DNA of 64,000 nt from Hirsutella rhossiliensis. Taxonomy: Eukaryota; Ascomycota; Sordariomycetes; Hypocreales; Ophiocordycipitaceae. The notes beneath the pieces were generated by a model. That model was not told the DNA's origin and made no database searches. It saw nothing but the letters and a program-made list of their open reading frames with translations. Positions within the stretch are counted from its first letter, which is position 1, and every line of letters begins with the position of its first letter. Below, piece after piece: positions 1 through 9,583 of this stretch. The stretch lies in assembly GCF_020360975.1 (NCBI RefSeq), contig NW_025408677.1, positions 124,001 to 188,000 of the forward strand, read 5' to 3'. A program made the position numbers and the translations under genes.

Positions 1-1
1 C

Positions 2-130
2 TATGGCTTCAAATGCACTGTGACGGTACAAGGCACGAACGAGGTCGAGTGCGGCTTGGACAAAGTGATTGTCTACAAGGAGAGAAAAGGAAAGAAAGAG
101 CTTCGTAAGGAAGGCTCTCACTTTGGCTAG
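2..130 (+). CDS. 3' end of an unknown gene (partial)
   Basis: Forty-two codons are open from the left edge to a TAG at 128-130. The peptide has two Cys, a beta-rich pattern (CTVTVQGTNEVECG) and a Lys-rich tail, which looks more like a natural C-terminus than noise. It would be convergent with the lipase/ART gene that ends at 202. No family is recognised, and a chance frame is possible because only 129 bases are visible. Confidence 0.3.
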   Translation, partial: YGFKCTVTVQGTNEVECGLDKVIVYKERKGKKELRKEGSHFG

Positions 131-201
131 TTGTACAATTTTCACAAGTGAGACATGCATGATGTTCCTTCACATTAACTACCCCCTATCCATAACTGCT
201 A

Positions 202-1224
202 TTATACGCCATTTAATGCCAGGTTCTCAAGCTCTATGTCACCACTACCTGCTGTTACCCCCCCTTCGAGCAGTGGTGTAACTTCCGTGACTACCGTTGT
301 GCTTTCAGCCATCACCCCGGCGGCCTCGATAGTATCGGCGCTTAGAGCGGCGAGTTCGGCGACATCTGCTGCCTCTCCCACCCCTGGGATCAGATTAAGC
401 GCCAGAACTGCAGGAATAGAGGCTACCGCAATGGGGTGATTCCAGATAAAGTGGCCTATCTTTGCAAAGACTCCTTCTTCGTGCGGCGCAGGCACAGTAT
501 TCATCTCCTTAGCTTCCGCAGATTTTTGACCGTCAAATGTTTCCGGCGCCGGAAGAAGAAGAGGGAGTTTCCCATGGAAGCCTACGGCGCTCCCAAATCC
601 GCTCATGAAATTCAGGAAGTCTTCTTTAGGTTCCTTGGAGTCCAGCAGCTTCGAATTTTCGTTAGTAGTATACCGGTCGAATGTCGTGTTATAGTCTGGG
701 TTCTTGTTGAACATTTGCTTAGGTCTCTCGGTATACGCTTTGATGAAGTGCTCGTGCAATTCCTGCTTGGTTTTCGGCACCTCCTCGGGAAGAGCATAGC
801 TACGAGGCACCTGGGTCCAGGCAGAAACCTGCGACCAGAGGATGCCTCCGGCGGTGGCGACCTCGTTCCCTGCCCGGATCATGTTTGGTGTAGCATGGAC
901 AAGATAAACTACCGGGTTTGACGCTCCACCCCACTTGGCTGCCTTGGCTGCCGCATCCTTGGCTGCCGCTCCGAAGGTTTCATAGGTTGAGAGGAAATAG
1001 GTCTCTGGCTGGAGTGCCATGTTTTGTCTGTTGAGGTGTGTTCGCAAGGAGTATGCCGCGGCCGGAATGCCGGATTGAGCCAGGATATCAGCCGGCGTGG
1101 TGAATCCGCCCTGTCGCTTGGCCTCGGCCGGCCATAGGGTGTCACCGTAGAAGACAAACGCGGGGAGCTTTCCGTGCCTGCTGCTTTGCTGCCGGCTGTA
1201 TCGTCTGCCGTTGATGATCGTCAC
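202..1224 (-). pseudogene. Heat-labile-enterotoxin-A-like ADP-ribosyltransferase domain, degenerate, C-terminal part of the lipase gene
   Basis: This 340-codon frame carries hallmarks of the fungal LT-A-like ART family: a GDT-x5-AKRQGGF segment near residue 26, an STY version of the STS strand motif, HATPNM, then EVATAGG-x-LWSQV, and a hydrophobic helix near the C-terminus (AVASIPAVLALNLIPGVG). Family members transfer ADP-ribose from NAD to host proteins. The active site is damaged as read. In this frame Tyr stands where the conserved Arg before GD should be. Of the two Glu of the ExE motif only the second remains (GNE), and the loop before it is shorter than usual. The preceding lipase frame reaches an Arg at exactly the expected place and then stops, so the two domains were probably one protein separated by a one-base shift. 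Whether the break is in the genome or in the assembly cannot be told here. Confidence 0.75.
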
Positions 1225-2306
1225 CGTTGGTTGCGTGTGGTTCTACCCTGTTATTCCCGGCTGTCGGTTTAGGTGACGATGGAACCTGCCCTCCTCCTAG
1301 TATCGCGTTTCTCATCTCAGCGCTGTGCTTCGCCATAGCCCGGTCCTTCGCTACCATGTCCATCAACTGGTCTGTAAGCTCAATGCCGTCCACGGATTCG
1401 GCTCGCTTGCCGAACCCAGGAAAGGTGGACTTGCATCCGTCGATCTTTCCAAAATAGTCGGAATGGTCATATCTCCCAACAGTCGATGTGCCAACGTTGC
1501 AGTCAGGATTTGCAATACCTGTGCATACGAAAATATCGCTCTGTTTATAGTCATGGACGCCATCCGTAGCAGATACGTTGCTGATCCAATACTCAGGAGA
1601 CGTATGTGCATAACCGAAAATTAGAGGGGGGACCTTGGCAACAATATCTGTACCATGCGTAATACGATATGTATTACCAGGCTGCCTCGTGACAAAATTA
1701 GCAAATTCGGGATTGCCAACGCGTGGTGAGCCGTAGGAATAGACATCGATTGATAATCCATCAGCGCGTAGGTAGGCAGCGGCAATAGTCGCCACCGCGC
1801 CACCAAGGGAATGACCTGTGGCAAGTAGGCGGAAGCTTGGGTACAGCTTGTGATATTTGTTTATGGTGTCTTTGATCGAATCCGAGGTCTCTTCCCAGCC
1901 TTTAGCAAAGCCGGTGTGCATTTTGCAATGAGGACTGAATGTATCGCAAGGCGACCATGATGATCTAGCATCAGCAAACCAATTCTTGATACTCCAGGAA
2001 CCGCGATAAGACAGGACAATTTCTTGTCTCTGATGATCAATGCCGATATATCCGTTCATATCAATAGTCCCGCCACTATCGTAGCCGCGTGGCATGTTAT
2101 TAATATATATGTTCTAGCACAACTTTTATAAGGAAAACTTACCTAAAATTATGCACCACAGTAACATTAGATTTTTCGACTAAATCGCAACTTCCCGAGC
2201 AGTTAACTCGGGTGTTTATTGGCGTCTCCGAGTTACAGTACGCGGCAGCAGAATGTTGAGCATAGAATTTGAAATCCGAAAGTAGGTCTTGGCCTGGCTT
2301 TGATGC
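1142..2306 (-). CDS. Secreted class-3 (Thermomyces-type) triacylglycerol lipase, last two exons
   Basis: Serine lipase of the fungal class-3 family, expected to hydrolyse triacylglycerols outside the cell. Exon A (2306-2143) encodes FKFYAQHSAAAYC and two more Cys of the family's N-terminal half. A 67-nt intron (2142-2076, GTAAGT...TAG) follows. Exon B (2075-1142) encodes IVLSYRGSWSIKNW, the nucleophile elbow GHSLGG, VYSYGSPRVGNPEFA, the catalytic Asp region THGTDIVAKVPP, HTSPEYWI and YDHSDYFGKIDGC at the usual lipase C-terminus. About 90 residues then continue in frame beyond the normal family length, into the start of an ART domain, and end at 1142 in a stop just past that domain's conserved Arg. 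The catalytic His is probably in the YDHSDYF region. The lipase part itself looks intact. Confidence 0.85.
2076..2142 (-). other. Intron in the lipase gene
   Basis: Donor GTAAGT at 2142-2137 and acceptor TAG at 2078-2076. Removal joins phase 2 to phase 2 and gives the family-typical passage HNF-SGGT...NGYIGID. Its 67-nt length is typical of ascomycetes. Confidence 0.8.
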
Positions 2307-2808
2307 CTAAATCATGTTAGTGAGGCTAGCCCTAGAGGATCGATTTGTAATAGAATCCAACTACCATTTCAAGGCCCATTTTCGTGTTAGGTGGCGAACA
2401 TAATTGATTCGGATTAGTTATGCTGACTGGACTTCGAGGTCGCGCAAGAGTTAAGCGTGCGCCCCCAATAACCTTCAAAATCTCTCCTTGTGGGGTTTTC
2501 GGTGTAGGTGGGTTAGTGAATATGCACCATGTGAAGCAATAGCCGTCTTCGTCTGTGTGTATTGTACACTCGTCGGTTGTTTCATTCAAGTCCTTATCAG
2601 CATAGACTTGAAGTGCCTCGCATGATTTGACAGGAGATGCGATAGAGGTTGGCCGAGGACGGTCAAGTCGACATATGTACTGAATTGCATGTAATAGCCA
2701 ATGTCCACTGTAGGTCAGAGCCATCGCTGCCAGTGAGTTTCACGAGGAACTATACCGCATTACTATTAGAAAACCCGTCCGTTATAAAAAGGGACGAAGA
2801 CTGCTTAC
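2307..2808 (-). other. Unresolved stretch between the signal-peptide exon and the lipase exons
   Basis: After the GTAAGC donor at 2808, an acceptor-like TATAG near 2750 opens 28 codons in phase 0 (LVKLTGSDGSDLQWTLAITC). A stop follows. A second frame (about 2700-2335) holds a Cys-containing peptide with DECTIHTDEDGYCFTWC. A further acceptor TTAG at 2310-2307 leads into the lipase exon in phase 0. The stretch may be extra exons with a frameshift encoding a small additional domain, or one long intron. The evidence does not decide. Confidence 0.4.
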
Positions 2809-2955
2809 AGGACCAGGACTTTCGAAATATTCCAAGCTTTGAGCAAAGTCATCCAGAAGGTGGTAGAGGGAGACCCCGACATTTGACTCCAGATTAGCTA
2901 GCACAAAAGCGCTTGCTAAAAGGACGGTAAGTCCTATGGAAGTAAAGGCCACCAT
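2809..2955 (-). CDS. First exon with signal peptide, probably of the lipase/ART gene
   Basis: ATG at 2955-2953 opens 49 codons. They begin with a textbook secretion signal, a hydrophobic core (FTSIGLTVLLASAFVLA) followed by a polar stretch. The exon ends in phase 0 at a GTAAGC donor. A TATA-like element and a CT-rich, CAA-containing leader lie upstream, as expected for a fungal start. It is the natural first exon for the downstream secreted lipase, which otherwise lacks a leader. The roughly 500-base gap to the next sure exon is longer than a usual fungal intron, so linkage to the lipase is inferred. Confidence 0.6.
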
Positions 2956-3036
2956 TGAGCCGCAATTAGGTTGTTGATATAGAGGTGAAAGAGAAAATGT
3001 ACGTTATGGCTGAGAAGGGTCGGCCGGGAGAGGAGG

Positions 3037-3043
3037 TTTTTAT
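3037..3043 (-). promoter_or_regulatory. TATA-like box of the lipase/ART gene
   Basis: ATAAAAA on the - strand, about 85 bases before the ATG at 2955, followed by a pyrimidine-rich leader. Confidence 0.45.
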
Positions 3044-3120
3044 GCCTGATCAAATATAATGCCTCGGGGCCAGGTCCACCTTATGAAGTGGACCCAGTTA
3101 AGCTTTCATCTGCAAGGCAC

Positions 3121-3166
3121 AGCCAAAGCGAATCCCAATAAAGTGGGGGCGGGCACGAGTAACTAG
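3121..3166 (+). repeat. 46-bp sequence repeated in inverse orientation at 9401-9446
   Basis: About 41 of 46 positions match the reverse complement of 9401-9446, including the core TAAAGTGGGGGCGGGCACGA. One copy lies just upstream of the lipase promoter and the other directly before the LINE array. The parent element is not recognised. Confidence 0.7.
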
Positions 3167-3833
3167 CCTTATCTAAAAGATTTATTCATTTTTATCTTAG
3201 CTTCGATTTTTAAAATATTTTAAAACCCCGTCTTTAAGGTGCGATAAGGAATGGCCCGCTCGCTTGGGTGGCCTGCTCGCTTATGATGTATGTTACTGTT
3301 CTCGAGAAGAAGGTCCGAACGAGTTGAGGTCTCTAGGTCTCTCTAGGTAATACAGCTTGAAACCAGGTAAGAAGGAAGTCTGCAGACTGTTATTTCTTCT
3401 TCCTAGACCACTGAGGGGTCCGGAGGATCTCCTATTCGAACGGGGACCTTCTAAGAAGTCCGGTATATCTCTTACTGGCTCGGGGACCTCGAGAGACTGA
3501 ACTATCGATCTAATAGCTAGAAGAGCTATTTGATCGGGGAGATGGAGCTGATGTTGCTGACGTAGATGACTTACGCGGCCTTCAGTAAGTGGCAAGAAGT
3601 GCCCTCTTCCTGATAGAATGTATACTATACCTGAAAACGGGATATCAACTTGGGAGAAAGTTGGAGGATACAAAAGGGGCTGTTTGGACAGGAAAAGGGA
3701 ACCGGGGGGCAGAGCAATCAACACATGCACTACACAGACCTTCTGATCATATGTGAACCTACCTGCGAAAAGTCCATTTGTCCACTTTTATGCCCTATTT
3801 TGATCTCTCCTTTGCGAGAACTGTTTTATGCAT
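3167..3833. other. No gene recognised
   Basis: AT-rich at first (3180-3230), then GA/CT-mixed sequence with long antisense frames but no domain. An LTR-like TGTTAC motif near 3290 was tested and not supported (see rejected list). Confidence 0.6.
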
Positions 3834-3835
3834 TA

Positions 3836-5945
3836 AGGGATTTTCCGATGATCTGCCGGATCTGGTGATCTGCCGGATTGCGGCGACTTCGCACGCTCAA
3901 CATCAATCGACAATAGCTCAACAACAACGGTGCCAATTGACGTATCCTTTGATTTCCTGAATCATCAGAAGCAGTGAAAGTCTGGCATATATTTAGAACT
4001 TTTATCTAGGGGCAATGCGCTGCGGTGCTGACATCAAACCAAGCAACGGCCAAAATAGGATGCCGACAGATTGTGTAAGTCATTTCAGCCAATACAGCAA
4101 AAACAGAACATTATTGGCTTTCATCGTAGGCTTTAATCATGTGGGATTCTCCCATTCTATCCATAGTGCAGAACTTGGCTCAGGATACTGCAAAAATGGG
4201 GTTGGAAGGGCGAGCTGGATAACTTCATTCTACGCACCCGTAATGAGCCAGATTGAACGTGATTCGACGGTACAAGCATCTTCTGAAAAGAACCTATCTA
4301 TGCATCTGAATGTAAGGTTTATTTTTAGCTTGAAATTCAGTGCGCGAGGCTCCGCTTTCACACCTGACAAGGAAAGACGTGCACGAAAATTGAGAAATTC
4401 GACACCCTACCCTAAAACACGTATAACATGGATGAAATGGGCTTTCTATTCCTTATGAGCATTTGAACGAACAGGGTATTCCTCTTATTATAAGAAAACA
4501 AGGCAAAATTGCTCGGCGTATTAAAAAATGGCAACCCATCCTCCCTTACGTTCAAGATGTGCGTCAGTCAAGAGATGGCATCGCTGCCCCATTTCTCATC
4601 CACCAAGACAAGCCAGCACAAACTCTGGACTTTTGGTTCGTGAAACGTGAATCAAGTCGTCAATAAATATTTTTAACACGTCAAAAACGAGGTGGACGAA
4701 TCACAATATTGGAAATGAGCAGCTCACCGGTACGTTCGACCGGTTTACCAGGGTGAAAGCTCGAAACGGTTGTGCTTATCGCCTTTTGGTTCCCGATGGC
4801 CACTTAACCATTTTAGTATCGAATTTATGGAGTGGTGTGACCGGCACCGAGTGATCGTTGTGGTGTTTCCCCCTCAATCCATTCATCGGCTGCAACCCTT
4901 GATGTATCGTTATTCAGCCTCTCTCAACAGCGTATACGCATGATCTTATCCAGTACACAGACAAATCAAAAGGTTCATTGGATTGCTGAAATCGAAGATC
5001 TAGACTGTGTTTTGGAACGCATTTCAGGAAGTAGTCGAGAAGTCCTCTGTTGATGCTGGCCGCAACAGCCGAAGGCTGAGCAGCACCCTCAGGAGCCCTC
5101 AATATGAGTTTTAAGTGCTTGATATGAGAGTTAAAGTATGCAGAGAACAAGTAGTCACAAGAACCAGCGCAGGCAGACCGGTAAGGCTTCAAAGATGATC
5201 TCTTCTGCTGTACAGATTCTAGTGCAGACGAGGTGTTTAGCTCTAAAATTGTGGCTCAAGCTCGCCAAAAATGACAGTGAAAGGACTCAAAAAGAGGAGG
5301 CTCTGAAGAAGGAGGCCCGAAAGCTTCAGCGACAGCAGAAGGCAGCGGAGCAAAAGCTCTCGCTCTAGAAGAGGAAGCAATGAGAGGCGGAAATTGGGAG
5401 AAAACGACGGATGACGGAGGCCGTGAAGCAAAATAAGGAGATAAATTGGCATTATTAACAAGAGCTGAAGATTTTGAAAGTGGAAAAGCCACAGAAAATG
5501 CAGAATGAGCGACGGGTGGCTTCTGAGGGTCGCGAGAGGAGTCAGGATGTTCACGCTGCAAAAATTGTCACTCTTCCGTTCACACCAGAGCGGGCCATAG
5601 CATTGCAGGTACCAAACACACTATATAATAACGCAAATAATAAGGCAATGATAACTTCAAACGACATATCCTGTCCTCAAAGGCCCTCTTTAGCTGTTGA
5701 TAGTGATCGGGAGGCAATGGGTGCATTTCGGGGACTTGCGCGATCGGAGAGTAACAGAAGACGACCTCGATGGCTGGATGACTTCAAAAAGATTGAGTGG
5801 CATCTTTGAGCATTATTAACTGCTCTTATAAGATTTTAGAACAATTCAAATAGTATTCGTGAAGTTATTCTCAGTTCTTTGCTGGAATGCAATGAGCCCA
5901 AAATCCGGCGAATCGCCAGATCCGGCAGATCACCGGAAAATCCCT
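3836..5945 (+). mobile_element. Fot/pogo-type DNA transposon, decayed
   Basis: Both ends carry an imperfect inverted repeat of about 44 bp (3836-3879 and 5902-5945) beginning AGGGATTTTCCG and containing GATCTGCCGGAT or a variant twice. Each end is flanked by TA (3834-3835, 5946-5947), the expected Tc1/mariner target site. The length of 2.1 kb fits the family. The interior is AT-rich and holds only remnants of a transposase. Confidence 0.8.
4700..5368 (+). pseudogene. pogo-type DDE transposase remnant
   Basis: Across shifting frames one can read FDRFTRVKARNGCAYRLLV-PDGH (second catalytic Asp region), a VVVFPP-x-HRLQPL-like segment, and AYTHDLIQYTDKSKG, in the order seen in fungal pogo/MATE transposases. 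The part around 5138-5368 is Lys/Glu-rich and coiled-coil-like (EEALKKEARKLQRQQKAAEQ), typical of their C-terminus. Stops and shifts interrupt it throughout, and no start is recognisable. The N-terminal helix-turn-helix part upstream (about 4015-4660) is too decayed to identify. Confidence 0.65.
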
Positions 5946-6049
5946 TATGTTCATGCTCTCTTCGCGAGACTATCGGACGCCAATTATGACCCCAGCCGTA
6001 CAGCCCAGGCGGTCGAGTCAAACGCACTAGTTCGGGGGCAGTGCATCCC

Positions 6050-6352
6050 TTTGAGTGCGGAGGGGGAGCAAGGTGGTCACGGGCACCACAATACGTAGCT
6101 ACATGTGAGATACGCATAAGTCAGCGCAAGCCGTTGGGCGCAGCCAGTAGTAATACACGCAAGAAGCTGGGCACAAAAGACTCGCATGAGATGCGACCAG
6201 TGCAATGTATGTAGCTGTATGTACCCAGCAGGCTTGCCGGGACTTCTACCATAGCCAAATTTGCTAGTAAAACAATGTACCTCTAATCGTCCAGTGGTCT
6301 TATTGGCCGAGATCCCTGTTCGTAACCCTCTTGCTCCCCCTCCGCACTCAAA
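6050..6352. mobile_element. MITE-like element with 23-bp inverted repeats
   Basis: TTTGAGTGCGGAGGGGGAGC at 6050 is repeated exactly in inverse orientation ending at 6352, enclosing about 257 bases without a coding frame. Size and structure fit a miniature inverted-repeat element. No target duplication could be assigned. Confidence 0.55.
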
Positions 6353-6487
6353 AAGATACAATTCTGGCGTCCCCTATTCATCGAACGAACGAGTCGAGCA
6401 CAATTTACAGTGGGTAACTTTTCGCATGAATCACTAAACAGGCATCCCGCAGCTCAAGTCCGGGCTGTCCTACGATGCTGACCCATA

Positions 6488-6608
6488 CTCGGGGTTGACT
6501 AGCAGGGTCCGCAGGCCCCCTCTCCTACGGAGAGGGTCACAAAACTTGTTTCTTTGACGGTCGTGTTTCCTCTATCGCAACTTCAATCTACCGCCACGCC
6601 GTCAATTG
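6488..6608 (+). repeat. Left TIR of the Fot-like element
   Basis: Reverse complement of 9156-9276 apart from two one-base length differences in G runs. Confidence 0.9.
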
Positions 6609-6728
6609 GGCTTCTTAGGGATTGAAACAAAGATACAGTGTCTATTAGGTACTATAGAATTTAGGTGTCAAGTCTCGTGAGAATTGGTTCAGTCGTTGGT
6701 GTTACTAGTAAATTACAAATCTAATGCT

Positions 6729-9103
6729 CTAGGCCTGACGCACGCGCGTCTTTGGTACAACAATTCGTCTACCATATATAACAACCTCCGGCTCATCCTC
6801 TTCTTCATCATCCTCGTCGCTGTATACACCCACGATAACGCGTTCCTCCTTGAGCTCGGCCTGGATCGCCGCCTCGTCTTCTTCGTTCAATTGCACCGGC
6901 TGCCGTGGCGGAAGCTGCTCGAGTGGAAGCTGCGATAGTGGTGGTCTCGCAATACGCGGGCGTTGGCGCTGTGTTGTTATGATCTGAATGTCATCCTCAT
7001 CATCGTCGCTATTAGGCGCGAGATCCGGCTCTGAAGAAAGCAGCATAGATATATAGTCATGATCGATATCAGAGTCTTCGTCGGCCACGTTGGCAGCAGC
7101 TTGTGCCCGCGCCTCCTCCTGAGCTTGTGACCAGGCCACGATATCAGGAAGAGCTGTGAGATCGCCTTTAGGTGTGTTGCCCATAGGAAATACCGGTAGC
7201 CCTCCGTAGCCGTAGTCCAGCGCTCTTGAAGAGCCTCGCGAGCGACAGCTTCTTCCGGGGTCACGAGTTGTTGAATGTATGTCCTGTACTTGGCCTCTTC
7301 TACTGCTTTCGCCGCCACGGCGGCTCCACCGCGTAGACGAGGCTGTGACGCTGTTTGTGCGGCATCCATAGCACGGAGATGTCGAAATTGAGTCTCGCTA
7401 TCCTTAAGAGCACGCTTGGCACTAGCCTCTTGGTCTTCTTGCTGCCGGGCGGCCGCTTTCTCGTAGTTGCTGTATCGTAAAGGCGCCATCGTCAACGCCT
7501 CGGATTCGGCGTAGGGTCTTGGTTCTGCGCCTCTCTCGCTGGATACGGTCTTGCTGATGCTGTATAAACTGTGTATGAGCCGATTGTGTTAAAATCGCAA
7601 GATCAAGACAGGCTGACGCGTTATTAACGATCTCTCTCGTCGGGCTGCTTAGGATACCGAGTTTTTTCCGACTGGCTTCAAGATCACTCTTTACCTTACG
7701 TGGTGTCACCAAATTCCTCGCTAAAAGCTGTGGGAAAATAGGCTCCTGTCGGTCTTTAGAGGCAGCTCGTAATGGACCTAGCACCACTTCAGGATCAGGA
7801 GGCCATAGCCCGGACTGTTCAAAGCCCACAAAGATATAACAAGCCTTAAACGCGGCGCTGAATAGCTCATTCCATTGGCAGAGAAAGTCGAATCTCGAGA
7901 TGCGTGTGCCGCCACCGATAACGAACTTCTTTAAGGCTCCTTGTTGTGCACGTTTGAGATGTTGATAGACGCCAACGTCAAGAGGTTGTAGGAGGTGGCT
8001 TGTATGCGATGGTAGCTTGAACGGTACGATCTCGAACATCTCGCAATACCAGATAAATTCAGGGTCCTCGTGTGCAGCAAATCCATCCATAACGAGCAGC
8101 CGGAAGACCGTCTTCGTCTTCTGAGTGTAGAATGTACGCCGTTCCCCATTGCTCTTATCCCAGCCTTCCCGTGTGATTGTAGCCGGGTAGCCGAACCAGT
8201 TCTCGATAGTATGGCCTTTAAAGGAGCTACTCCTAGCAAAGGAGTAGCGGTTGAAGTGCTGAAGCCACTGGAACGCCCGCTGGCTATTGTTATATCCTGT
8301 TGTTGTATATGTAACGACAACGTCGTCGCTAATTGTAGCCATCGTGTATTCTTCAAGGAGGGACTTTGCACTAAGGATAAGGAAAGAAGGAATGGCTTTC
8401 CCGGCGGCACTGATGGCATCCACTGATGTTAACGACTCCTTATTCCCAGGCTGGAAGAAGACGGGCCTTCTGCTCCTCTTCATCCGTAATGACACTAGCT
8501 TTAGGGGAGCCCTTCATCCACCCAAGCTGAAGAGGGGTTTCGTCGAAATTCCATAGATTTTCTGGCGTTATTCTGAGCTCCTTGATAACGGCCTGATATT
8601 CGTGGAACCAAGCCTCAAGCTCGTCAACCTCAAGCTCGGCGCCGGCGCGAGTGATCTCCTGGATCCTAGCCCTCCTGATGGCAAGCTCTGGATGCCGCCG
8701 TTTAAAGCGAGTAAGCCACGATCTCGACACCTGAGAAGTTAAGCCCTGACGGCGATGATGGCGGATAAAGTTGGCCTTATTGATGAGGCATGCCTCCGTG
8801 AGTGCGAAAGTGCCGCCTTCGACGAGTCTTGCGTATGAGTAGACTCTTCTCTTCAGCATCGGTAAGAGCAGTAGGGCGCCTCCTTTCCCCGCTTGGAAGA
8901 GCCAGATTGGCGCGAAGAAGCCTGATATACTTCTTTACGAGGCCTTCATTGGTCTTGTGTATCACTGCGAGCTCGTTGATTGTCAAGACGCGCGGAGGCG
9001 CGGGATTTGCGCGTGTTGTACGCGTTAGCGAGTCGCCGTCAAGATATTCTCGCGCCGCATTCGCCGCACGCAAGCTCTGATCAGGCTGAAAATTTGGCAT
9101 CAT
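6729..9103 (-). pseudogene. CENP-B/DDE_1-type transposase, four frameshifts
   Basis: The protein is spread over five successive frames: 9103-8777, 8859-8440, 8495-7422, 7495-6977 and 7184-6729. The first has a helix-turn-helix (LTINELAVIHKTNEGLVKKY). The second has the CENP-B DNA-binding segment (VSRSWLTRFKRRHPEL) and the first catalytic Asp (NFDETPLQLGW). The third has the second and third acidic motifs (LLVMDGFAAHE, LLQPLDVGVY). The last two form an acidic tail rich in DEDEEE. All three catalytic Asp are present, so only the frame changes inactivate it. The family normally has no introns, so the shifts are mutations or assembly indels. Confidence 0.85.
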
Positions 9104-9155
9104 GGAAATGAAGTATGGTTAACGATATTGCGAAAGTTTTGAGACTTGATAGCAT

Positions 9156-9276
9156 CAATTGACGGCGTGGCGGTAGATTGAAGTTGCGATAGAGGAAACA
9201 CGACCGTCAAAGAAACAAGTTTTGTGACCCCTCTCCGTAGGAGAGGGGGCCTGCGGACCTGCTAGTCAACCCCGAG
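9156..9276 (-). repeat. Right TIR of the Fot-like element
   Basis: Pairs with 6488-6608. The outer end is CTCGGGGTTGAC read inward. Confidence 0.9.
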
Positions 9277-9278
9277 TA

Positions 9279-9447
9279 GGCCTCCATTCCTGGCTTCGCC
9301 TGATGTGACCCGCGCATGATAAAGTTCGGACCGATTTATCGTGGCATGCGCACGTGCCAAGGCCTGACGATCAGGTTGGCAGGGGGACCGCAGTGTAGAA
9401 GCAGCTACTCGTGCCCGCCCCCACTTTATCGGGATTCGCTTTGGCTC
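9279..9447. other. Intergenic remainder, including the second copy of the 46-bp repeat
   Basis: No coding frame. 9401-9446 is the inverse copy of 3121-3166 and abuts the LINE array. Confidence 0.6.
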
Positions 9448-9461
9448 AAAGAGATCTGTGC
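9448..9461 (+). repeat. 14-bp boundary motif, first copy
   Basis: AAAGAGATCTGTGC directly before LINE copy 1. It recurs at 15038 and 20584. Confidence 0.8.
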
Positions 9462-9583
9462 GAAACCACTGCACGTTGGAGAACCGCAGGGAAAGCGAAA
9501 TCCGAGGATTGCGTCAGTTCCTCGTCGTAGATAGTTCTTCATCCTTCTTTACTCTGGGATAGGTGTGGCTCTTGCTTGCCATC

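Larger units (their letters stand above)
6488..9276 (-). mobile_element. Fot/pogo (CENP-B-type) DNA transposon with 121-bp TIRs
   Basis: A 2.79-kb element bounded by nearly identical long TIRs starting CTCGGGGTTGACTAGCAGG, each flanked by TA (6486-6487 and 9277-9278). It contains one transposase gene on the - strand. The near-identity of the TIRs argues for a fairly recent insertion, although the gene is frameshifted. Confidence 0.9.

Noticed and set aside
436..921. Long + strand frame over the ART domain
   Set aside because: Antisense shadow. The - strand frame carries the ART motifs.
3290..3725. Solo LTR suggested by TGTTAC near 3290 and an ACA-type end near 3725
   Set aside because: The flanking five bases do not match, there is no second copy in the window, and the terminal bases are common by chance.
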